DNA of 64,000 nucleotides from the NCBI RefSeq assembly GCF_028583425.1, contig NC_072799.1, positions 89,266,217 through 89,330,216 on the forward strand, given 5' to 3'. This DNA is from Eublepharis macularius. Taxonomy: Eukaryota; Chordata; Lepidosauria; Squamata; Eublepharidae. The position numbers were made by a program, and so were the translations under genes. This document shows positions 36,501 through 48,500 of this stretch, one piece after another. Within the stretch, counting starts at the first letter, position 1; each line of letters opens with the position of its first letter. The notes beneath the pieces were generated by a model. That model did not search any database. It saw nothing but the letters and a program-made list of their open reading frames with translations, and had not been told where the DNA came from.

Positions 36501-39500
36501 ACATAGTATGTTATAGTATATAGTATAATACTATATTGTATAATAGTATGTTACAGTATATAGTATATTATTTATTAAAACATTTATACCCCATCTTTCC
36601 CTTTTGTGACTCAAGGTGGCTTACTTACCATTGTTCCATTTATGGTTTTAACATAAAATAGCCCATTAATCAATAGAATTTTAATTTGGATCTTCTGTAC
36701 TGAACAGGAAAGATAAGTCTATAAGGTCCCTAAGGGAGATAATTGACAGAACATTCAGTCCAAAACCAACTGAACACAACTGGCAATTGTGCTGTTTTAT
36801 CGCTGCTAGTGCTGCTGGTGTTTAAACTGTTGCTTTTCATTTTCCTTTTTGTGTATTAAGAGCTTGGGTATATTGTTATAGTATCTTCTACCCTCGAGTT
36901 TAATAACTCATTAGCCTGTATTTACTTTGAATGTATTAACTATTTGGCTTTTATTGAAAGGGGGTCTTGTGCTGCTGTTGTTCAGACTGCAGTTACTTCA
37001 TAGGGGAATTTTATATTGGTTTTGGTATTTAAGTTGCTTCACAGAGAGATGAGCCATAAGTATTGGTGGTAGAAAGTGCTGTCAAGTCATAGCCATCTTT
37101 GGGCAACCCCTGCAGGGTTTCAAGACAGGAAATTAACAGAGGTGATTTGTCATTGCCTGTCTCTGCACTGCGACCCTGGTCCTGGTTGGAGGTCTCCCAT
37201 CCAATTACTAACCAAGGCCAACCCTGCTTAGCTTCTGAGATCAGATGAGATCAGGCTTGCCTGATCCAGGTCAGAGAGACCGTAAGTATTAGGGGGAAAG
37301 AATGAAGAGTTTTTATTTAATTCCTTACACCGCATTCCACTGTGTAAGAAAGCTCAGTGGTTAGCCAAATTATGTCGAAACAGCTGTGACTCTATAGTAT
37401 GCAGAAGATCTTCAGTTCTGAACCCAGCTTTTTAAAAGCATCACGTACTAATTGATGTGAAAGATGTCTACCTGAGTCCTTGGAGAGCACCTGCCACTTA
37501 GGCAACTAGACAGCAATGACCTTGGCAGACTAATAGTCTAACTCAATGTAAGGCAGTTGCTCATGTTGAAATTTTTCCCGAAAAAAATTTACTTCAAAGA
37601 AGGACCATCCATATTTAACTTCGCACACATCATTAAGCTGAACAAGACAACGGAGGAGTATAGCTTGCTTTCAAACTTACGCTGACGCTGGACTGAACAT
37701 CATACAGATCCTCCTGGCGAATAATATAGTCCATTACTGTGTCCTCAAATGATTCCGGCCCTGAGAAACTTAGGGAAAGAGTCTTTCTCACGCGCATTTT
37801 GAACTGTCTGAAGGCCTTCTTCGCTGCATGGAAGGACTCCTACAAATAAGGCAGGGTTACACCCAGCAGGCCAGGAAAAACAAGCCAAGAAGATTAAAAT
37901 TGGTAGATAATGGGAGTTTATTTATACTACTGACTACACATCTTATATAGTGTTTTCCTGCTGCATATCTAAAAATAAATATTTGGAGTTTTGAAGCATG
38001 TAACTGGGACCAGTCAGGGACCTCAAATGAATATTCCCTGGAAATTGAACTTAATAAGCCATGATACCTTCTGCTATAACAACAACGACATTCAATTTAT
38101 ATACCACCCTTCAGGGCAACTTAACACCCACTCAGAGCAGTTTACAAAGTATGTTATTATTATCCCCACAACAACAATCACCCTGTGAGGTGGGTGAGGC
38201 TGAGAGAGCTCTGACTGCCCCAAGGGTCACCCAGCTGGCTTCAAGGGGAGGAGTGGGGAATCAAACCCGGTTCTCCAGATTAGAGTCCCACCGCTCTTAA
38301 CCACTACACCAAAGTGGTGGTGGTGGTGGTTTGTTGTTGTTGTTGTTGTTGTTAAAAGGCAAAATTCCCAAACTACTGGCCAGTGAAGCCTCATTGCCAG
38401 GGTAATGAGCTGCCACCAGCCTCTTTTAACCTACGGCTTCAAGCCAAGAGGCCAGCCTCAAGCCCTCTGGGTGCTAACAGGCAAATCCAGCCCTGCAAGG
38501 TAGCCATGTTACAGGATTGATTCAAACAAACAAATAATTTTGTCGCTTGTGGTAAATTGGCCAAAATGCTAGATTTGGATTGAAGCCACAACTCTTGATA
38601 ATCCCACACCAGTATAAGAAAAGACAGTTATTAACGAAAATTGCAAAGGCAAACAAAAAAACCCATAGAGGTGCAAAGGAGAAGCACAAAAACAACAACA
38701 GACAATTTAAACAAATCCCTAACTTGTTCCAGAGGTTAGCTTCAGCAAGTTTCAAAGTCCAGATGAGAGCTTTAGCTCTATGGTCCAGAAATCCAAAAGA
38801 CAAAAGCACAAAGATTGCTAGCACAGGAATCCACCAAAGACATAGCATGCAGGAACAAAAAAGTCCTCCATGAAAGTGTATTCCCAAGGAGCAGGAGAAG
38901 ATAAGAAATGGACTGAGAAACAAACTCTTTTCAAGTCCAGCCACCTGCAGCCAGCCTAATCTCTTAGCCAATCAAATGGGCCAAGAAACCTCCTACAACA
39001 AGTCCAGCTGTAACCTGTCCTTACAGGGAGGGGGGAAACTCATCATCACCCCCCCCCCACACACACCATAATGCTACGTGCTAACAAGCCAGGATATCGG
39101 TGCCAGCCCCCGTCAAGCTTTGTCCTTGAAAGCTGTTTCAGGTTTGCACCTGCAGCTCACAGCCTCTTATTTGGCCAACCAGCCTGTCTCCCAAAAGGGG
39201 GGGGGGGGAGTCTCAAAAGCCTGAATCAAGATGTTTAAACTAAAAAAAAACTAAACTGGGTCAATTTTATTTTACTTTTAAATATAAAATATAAATCCAG
39301 AGGAGTTAGCCGTGTTAGTCTGTAGCTGTAAAATAGTAAAGAGTTCATGCATCTGACGAAGAGAGCTGTGGTTCTCGAAAGCTTATGCTACAATAAAATT
39401 GGTTAGGCTTAAAGGTGCTACTGGACTCTTTACTATTATAAAAATAAATGAGTTTCTTTATGCAGGGTATGAGCTTTTATGGTGGAGTGCTGATCCGACA

Positions 39501-42500
39501 ATTGTTACACCTCATCCTAAGTCCCCCAGCACTGGTGAGGTGCATCCTCAGGTCAGTCTGTTGGCTGTGTTAGATTTTTAAAATACTTCTGTAGCTGAAA
39601 CAATACTTTTAGGGTCAACATCAAGACTTGGCACAAGGCACTCCTGAACTTAAGAGAAAAATTACTAAACCAAATGATATTTATTCTATCTGATACGAGA
39701 ATATGACATTTTTGGTTGTAAATTAATACTGTGTTAGTAATATTGCCAAGAAAGAGAATTTCATACCACAGCCGCCACATATATTATCCTCTGTGCCATC
39801 TCCAGGTCATCAACATAGCTCCTCAAGAGAGTCTGAGCATCCAAACGTTCCTGAGCGTAAATGTCACTGAAGCGTTCCACAAGGTGAGCATGACGGGAAA
39901 CATTTGTAAGTCGGGCTCTGCCAGGTGAAATGTTTTTCATTGGAAGTGGACTAAGGGATCTGCTTCGGCCCAATCTTGGAGAAGGAGATCGACTTCGTGC
40001 AAGCCTGTAACATTGCAAAATGACCTGAAGACTTCTAGACTACTCCATTATGAACTAGGATTTAAAGCAGAGGTCCCCAACATGGTGCCCATGGGCTCCA
40101 CAGCATCCACCAACACATTTTCTGGCACCCAAGTGTTTTTAGAACATGCTCAGCAAGGCTTCAGATTGGTCACTGGAGATTTGATTGCCTGAGTAGATGT
40201 TTAAAAACATTGCTTTGGCAGCAGGTACCACCACAACATAAGGATCTTCAGTGTGACTGAAGGTGGCTGCCATTTTGTGGCTGGCTTCGCCTCCTGCATT
40301 GGCCATTTTGCGGCTGCACTCACCACACTGTGTCAGAATCCCAAAGATGCCAGCAGGCTCAAAAAACTTGGGGACCCCAATTTAAAGAAACAGGATGATC
40401 AGTGTAATCAATGATAATGCAATTTATTCTTATCAGTTTAACAATAATGTTAGGGTCCTTGAGGAAAATCTGTGTGTTTTGCTTAACTCATCATAATCTT
40501 TGACCAAGGTGCTGTGGGCTGCAGTTCCTTTAGTTTGTCAACCAAGCAATGGTGCCTTTTGTTTCTAAGACTGTTCTTACTAGCTTCATCAAAAAGCACT
40601 CTGTCTTCAAGCTTTATTCAAGTCAAAACAGTTGTGGCCTTTCTCTGCTCAGGCCCAAGTGAAGAGAAACAGAAAGCGCTCGTCTAATTCCTACCTCCCA
40701 GGAAGAACAACATAAAGTCTCTCTCTCTCATAATTCCTCTCACATTCACCTATATTTTTAAAAGCCAATACCACAAATACACAAACATTTCTTCTTCCAG
40801 AATAGAAAGTGTGATTCTTCCTTTTCAAAAGAAACTCAATATGCGCCATCCTAGGTTGAAAGACGGCGCTGCAAAAGACCTTCCTTAGTATGAAATTTAG
40901 TTCTTTAGGGGCCCTTTCAAGCAGCGAAGGGTGCCTACCTGCTTTGGAGAATAGATTTTTTAGCACCAAGGATGGCAATTTCATCCTTCAGCATCTGGAC
41001 CTGCTGCTCATAATCCTTCAGCTGCTCCAGATTCCTCAAAGCACATTCTTCTTTGGCCTGGGATGCCTTTAGACTGAACCGTATAAAACAAACCTGATCA
41101 AAAGAGGGGTTTCTAGCCACACGACACCCAGCTTTTTAATCTAGATGAAATATTAAAAATTCACAACTACAAAGAACTCCACAGTTACCAAAACACAGCA
41201 GAGGAAAACTGAAGTGACATTTAACCTCTACACATAATGTAAGAGTTGCACATATATTGAGACTTGCTGATTTAGTTCAATCAAAAGCAGTGTGAAATTT
41301 CTTACAGTGCAAATCCATTGAAATCAACTCTAACTCTGCTGAGGATCTGTTTTGTTAGAAATTAAGTTACAATACTACAACTTGCATGATATATAATTAT
41401 ACAGCACAGTTGTTAAGAACATGTCAGGAAGCTGGTTCTAGTTTCCACCAGTTATGAAGGTTCTAGGTGGCATTAGGATGGCAATTTCTTTTCAAGTCTC
41501 CATCTGTAATATGGGGATGAGAATAATAAAATATAAACAATAATTGGGGCAAGGGTTAAGGCTCAGTGGTGGAGCACCTGCTTTGCATGCAGATGGTCTC
41601 TCGAGTTCAAACACCAGCTTCTTCAGTTAAACAATCAGCTGATGTGAACAACCATCTGCTGCCAGTCTGGGAAGCCCATGACTAAGGGATACAGTCAGTC
41701 AGGTTCTGAAGTTCAAGTGTATTAAAGTGGTGCAGTGCAATAAATAAATAACAATACTGTTATAGGCATATGAAGTCACAATATACAGTAAACAACTTGA
41801 AGTTGGCCAATACAGAAATATTCAATGGTGCAATCAAGTTCATATCAGAGTTCATAACAGAGATGAAACGTAGATAGCAAACCAGAGGAGCCGTGAGGAC
41901 CCCTCGTTCCTGTTCAAGGTAAGCTCTTAATTGGATCTATTCTTCTCATTTTCTTTAAACAGGTGGAACAAGGAGATGGAATACTCTGCAGGACCGAGAC
42001 CCGACAAGGAACCGGCCATCAACAACGCTTGTTTCCAGACTGCATCAGGGGCCAACAGACCTCCTCACCAAACATCTCTGAAAACACTGCTGCCGCTGTT
42101 ACAAACTTCAGCAGCAGTCCACCACGCCTCTCTTAATTGGCCGCGTGACGTTTCGGGATGGGGAGGGCCGTCTGGAATCGGCCCTGCACTCTGCATCTGT
42201 CATTTCCTTCAGGGGAACAGATTGCTACAGTCTGGAGATCAGCGGTGATTCCAGGAGACCTCCAGGCCCCACGTGAAGGCTACTGCTAAAAGGAGGGATG
42301 CCGCGGAGCACCAAAACAGCAGGATAAAGACACAAAACTCCTGCGGTAAGAATTTAAGGTATTTAAAGTACCTCGTGCAAATTAGCAATTTCTACGTATG
42401 ATAGGAACTCTACTTACAATTCAATCTAGTACAAGGTAAACAATGCAATAAATCTTACATAAAGGGCAACTGCAAGATGCATGAACAATTCTTACAAGGT

Positions 42501-45500
42501 GCAGCCATACAGTGTATAGTTCCGTCCACGCTATTGCAGTTCCAAAATACGTAATATTTTGGATATGTTAAGAATATGTATTCTTAAGAGAATAGAGTAG
42601 GGAGTGTCCTTCCACTACCCAACTAGGGTGTGGCACAGTCCTCAAAACTTCTGCAGGATGGTTTTAAATCCTCTGTTCTTCTCATTGAAAATTATTGAGG
42701 CAACACTGTAAAGGAGGACCACCAACGTTAGATGTAGACAGGGTCCAAAAGCTGCTGAGAACCACTCAACAGGTGCTAGCAATTCTCCTGTTTCGCAGGA
42801 CTTTATTAAGAGGGTCCAAATTCAGCCAATTTGCCACATCTGGTCTTCCAGTGTACTCATTTCTCCATAATCAACATCCACAATGAGTTCCCAGATACAA
42901 AACCGGTCAATTTGGAATTGCAATAGTGTGGAAGGAACTTTTCATTGTATGGTTGCACCTTGTAAGAATTGTTCATGCATCTTGCATTTGCCCTTTATAT
43001 AAGGTTTATTGCATTTTTACCTTGTACTAGATTGAATTGTAAGTAGAGTTTATATCATACGTTGAAATTGCTAATTTGCACGGTGTACTTTAAATACCTT
43101 AAGTTCTTACCACAGGAGTTTTGTGTCTTGACCCACCTGGAGGCTAGCAACGCTATAAAGGATTAATGTACTGAAGTTTAAAGGAAGTAGAAGAGAAGAG
43201 GCATGACAGAAAATGAGGAAGAAATGTGAGCAAATGCTGCTACACTTGTGACATGCAGCTCAAGCTTGCGCCTGTTTCAGAACCAAGGTGCTTCATGGGG
43301 CTTCCTGTGGAGTAAGAGAGCCACAGAGATCAGGGCTTGGTAGGCTGACAAGGACTTACATGGAAGGCCCTTTTCCTGGAAAAAAATGCTCTCTTGCCTT
43401 CTTTCTCTCTTTTTCTCTTCCTGCTTGGCCAAGCCCCACTGAGAGCACCAGTTGTCCAATACTGCTTGTCTACAATTGCAACACAACCCCCCACCCCCAC
43501 CCCACATGCTGCATGTGCATAGAGCACCAAAGGACCAATGAGCAGAACCGGAGGGTAGTCAGTAGGCCAGGCAGGAGGAAGAGAGAGAAGGCAAAGAAGA
43601 GCATTGGCAGGGAGAGGGGAGCTCTGGATCTGTGCGAAAGAGGAACTCTCCCCACTGCCGAATGATCTTGCCTCATCTGTCATCTGCTATTCCTCAGAGC
43701 CTACATGCAAGGAAAGGCAGACGGCAAGATGCCTTCCCTCTGTATACATGTCCAGCTGAGCTGCTAAAACTGAGGTCTAAGCATAGTTATTTTTCCTGGT
43801 ACATAAGAAATGATGCAAACCAGATGGAGAGCTCACAGAAAATGATGGAGCTTTTTTTTTTAAAAAAAAAAACCTGACTGTGGTGAGAATTCTTTTTGTT
43901 TTAGAGAAAAAGAAATTATTTCTGCCTTACTGTTTTTTCTTTCACATATATAAATGCGTATATAACTCATTAGCATAACTCATTAGCATATGCCACACCC
44001 CTTGCCATCACCAGAAGTGTGTTATTAGCATAACTGATTTGCATATGCCACACCCCCTGACATCACCTATCCTGGCTGTTTTGGACCCAATCCTGGCCAT
44101 TCAGGGCTGAAATTGGGCCCAAAATGGCAAAAGGGGGCTGAAAATGACTGAAAAGAGGCCCAAAATGGTCAGGATCGGGCCTCTGCTGAGTGGGAGAGTG
44201 ATCTACCACCCGTCAGAGGCCCAATCCAGGCCATTTTGGCCCCAACCCAGGCTGAAACAGACCCAAAATGGCCGAGAGTCAGGTGGGCAGGGAACTGCTG
44301 GAACTGCGTTCCTGCACGTTCCCCCTCAAAATGAGCCCTAGGCTGTTAATATTTTTCACATTTTGCACGGCCTGATGGCCCAGTCTTAAGGGGACTATAA
44401 GAATTGTTTAGAAGTGACAGCAATATCCTGAAGTGGGATGGAATGGGGTGGGGTGTCTGTGTGTAAGGAGGAGTGCTAGAACAACTGTTATGATCAGACA
44501 GATGCTCTAACACTTCTTATATTTACTCCCAGTTACTTTATTTATTTTAAATATCTGTATATTATTTTTCCAATGCTTTCTTTGTGGCAGTTTCAAAAAA
44601 ACATATGCAAAAGCCATCATCAAAATGTCAAAAGGCCACAATATAAACTTACAATAAAGCAGCATTATTATCTTATCTTATCATGACCTGAATAGCCCAG
44701 GTGAGCCTGATCTCATCAGATCTCAGAAGCTAAGCAGGGTTGGCTTTGATTAGTAATTGGATGGGAGACCTCCAATGAAGACCTGGGTTGCATAGGCAGG
44801 CAATGGCAAACCACCTCTGTTAGTCTCTTGCCATGGAAACTCCACCAGGTTTCGCCGTAAGTCAGCTATGACTTGAGGGCAGAATTTCATTTCATTCACC
44901 ATGCATTAGATAGCCCAGGTGAGCCTGATCTCGTCACAGCTCAGAAGCTAAGCAGGGTTGGCCTTGGTTAGAACTTGGATGGGAGCCCTCCAATGAAGAC
45001 CAGGGTTTCAGAGGCAGGCAATGGCAAACCACCTCTGTTAGTCTCTTGCCTTGAAAAACCCACCAGGGGTTGTCATAAGTCTGCTATGACTTGATGGCAA
45101 TCTCCACCACTATTTATTATATTATATTATATTATATTATATTATATTATATTATATTATATTATATTATATTATATTATATTATATTATATTATATTAT
45201 ATTATATTATATTATATTATATTATATTATATTATATTATATTCTTTTTGGCATAAAATATCCAACAATAAAACCACCTTATTAAATAGCACAAAAGCAT
45301 CAAGCCACATTAAAATCCAGCACGTATCTTAAAGGGTAGTAATCAAGACTACAATAAATCCTCCATTTCATTAAAAAAAACCCTTCAAAGCCAATAGCCA
45401 AATCCCAACTAACAGAACTTTATAAAAACACTAGGAACCCCAAAACTTGGGGTGCCAACCTGCTGTGCAGATAATATTAATGGGACATGCTGTAAATCAG

Positions 45501-48500
45501 AGGACACTTATCTCTATGTTTCTGACCTGCTAACGACCATGAACACTATACTACATTGTTAAACCAGTTCAATTGGGATTTAGAAGAATTCTAGGAACTA
45601 TACAGTGCAGACAATTCTTCACTGAAGTCCATCAGGAAGAGCCATTTCAGCTTTATCAGTTTAAACTTGTAACAGGACCTGCCTTGTAAAACCACCACAA
45701 AAATGCCAGCCATAGTACTTTTGAACAGATGTAACATCATATAGCTTAATTTATTTCACATTTTTAGAAACTGGTGGAAGGACTCATCCCCATTTGTCTA
45801 GAACAACTAAGAACAATAAACGACTAACAATGCCCAATAGGAACAAATACACGCTGGGGACACCTGCAACCAGCTTTGCAAGCTGCCTTAGAATTGTCAA
45901 CCACCCTACATCATATTGTTCTTACTCTGCTTTTAGCTGAACAATTTCATCCTCTGCTGCCAAAAGAGTGGTGGCTGATTTGGTCTTTGTGTCTTCAAGA
46001 GCCAAGTGGGCTTCTTCAAGACTGCAAGAGAAAATCAACACCAGAGATATTCCTTTAATGTAAAACATAGGACATCCCTTAGCACATTAGTTTTTAAAAA
46101 GTAAACATAATCTAAGGAAATTCTTTGTATTTAGAAAGCCATGCCATAGACAGCCCACAGCACATAGAAAGCTTGTCGCATTAATTAACAGCATCATCAG
46201 TGAAGATTATCAGATGCTCAGACCTCCACTTCCTTTCCAGACTTACATCGTTTCCTCTTCCTTTGCCACCGTTCTGCCTGCATGTGTCTGTACAACTCAC
46301 ATTTTTCAATATAAAACCGTGCACTACAGGATCCTTTACTGGGATTCTTTTTTCACATATATTTTGCTGGGGAAAGATACATTTCTACACGTTCACATGC
46401 ATTTAGTATCTGGAACACAGTTCCCCAGGTAAGAAAACAGCACATTAGCCGGTCATATTAAATCATACCATCAGCAGGGCTTTTTTTCAGCTGGAACGTG
46501 GCGGAACGGCGTTCTGGCACCTCTTGGAAATGGTCACATGGCCAGTGGCCCCACCCCCTGCTCTCCAGACAGAGGGGAGTTTAGATTGCCCTCCGCGCCA
46601 TGTGACCATTTTTGCTGAGGGTGATTTAAAACTTTAAAAAACTCCCCCCTTGTTCCAACTGACCCAACATGATGTCATTGTGCGGTCCTGAGTTCCACCA
46701 CCTCTTTTCCCAGAAAAAAAGCCCTGACCATCAGTCTGTCAAGTTCAATATTGCCTACTTTGAGTTTATCAGTACTGCTCTCCAAATCATTTCAGTGGAA
46801 ATGCTGGGGACTGTACCAGGGACTTTAAATATACAAAGCATATACTTGGTCAATAAGATAAGAACGTTCTCCCACATACCAATTAATGCTCAGACTCTTT
46901 TTGATGTGAATTCTTCTCATAAACCATCTAACAATGCTGTTTATGCATTCTTCTACATTGACTAAAAATATTTCAACACACAATTGACAGTGTGACTCCA
47001 AATCTCAGCTCACTAGATGAACCACATATAGATTATTAGTGTCTTCCTATATACATGGACTTTTTTTCTGCACACTCACTGGTATTGTCCATGATTATTA
47101 AAACTAGCTATATGAAGTGGTAGAGACATAGCATCGGTCATGTTAAAATAATTGATACTTATGCATCATACTAGCAAGGGGCAGAAAGCAACAAGATTAA
47201 AAGCAGTTGCAATAGCATTTTCCTATACTGAAGATAGTCTCCGGTGGGTATGCTAGTCTGTAGTAGCAAAACAAAATTAGAGCCCAGTAACAACAACAGT
47301 GCTTATATACCACTCTTCTAGACAGATTAGTGCCTCACCCAGAGCAGAGAACTAGTGTTATTATTATCCCCACAATGCAGCTGGGAAGCTGGGCTGAGAG
47401 GAGTGGCTTATCCAAGGCCACCTACTGAGCTCATGGCAGGAGTGGAATTTGAACCAGCAGAGGACTGATTCGCAGCCGAACCACTTAACTACTGTGCTAC
47501 AGCATCTTAGAGAGCAACAATATTTTTCAGGGTATAAGTTTTCATGAGTCAAAGCTCACTTCATCAGATGCAGGTACTGCTAGACTTGAATTCTGATTTC
47601 CTGTATTGAAGCTGTAGTCTATACATAAAGCAGTCTGATAAAGCAGACTGCACAGATGGAGCTGTCATAGGCATATGTAGAAAAACCCTACTAATTATGA
47701 TCAAAAATCTCTTGATGGAAACAGTGGAAGTGAGAAGAAAGAAAATCCTTTCTAGTGTCACGAAAGAAACGAACGTTAGGCATCTTGGAAAAGCTCTTGA
47801 ATGATGCAGAGGTATAGAAAGATATGGAAAAGGTATGGAATCTGCATCTGAACTTCTGAAATTAGTTAAGTGAAAACTGCAGAGCTAGTTGTAGACATAC
47901 GATGAGATAAAGGAGAGGCCTGATGTCTCATCTAGGACATGCCCACAGGACAGATATCCAGGCTCTTAGTTCAGCATTATGGCTTGAAGTCAGAAGTGCA
48001 GAAAACATTCCCAGAATAAGGAAGCATCCTTTTCTGCCTGAGACCCTTCTTCACTTAAAACAGGGACATGACTATAGAGACTTCAGAGCCTGTTCTGGTC
48101 CTACAATCTTCCCCCACCATCAGGGAACAGATAAAGGATTGATTTCTTTTCTGCCATGTAAACTGTGATGATCAGACATTCTTTAGAAGTGACTATGATT
48201 CCCACCCACCTGCAAACAATTGCAGACGTGCTTTTATTTTGTGTCAGTGGTATCACTTAATCCATTACTTAAATAAACATAGTATTAATATAAAGCTCAG
48301 CTGGGAAGAACAGCAAGGAAGCCACAGGAGTTGCAGTTCTGGTGCCCTTAATAGCTCCACAGCTTAGCACTCACCGAATATTCAATTTTCACTTTGTCTG
48401 GACCAATCATGCTGCGTTTAGTAATCTCCAGGGAATTTCCTTCAGTCTCTGATTTTTTTTTTTAAAGAGCACAAATTCTCGTTGGTACATTGTATTGGCC

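Noticed and set aside
44690..45110. Possible 5S rRNA genes
   Set aside because: Only the internal promoter part of 5S is kept; the 3' half is replaced by a Bov-B-like tail and copies are dispersed.
45091..45285. Open frame IIYYIILYY
   Set aside because: It is the ATATT microsatellite read as protein.
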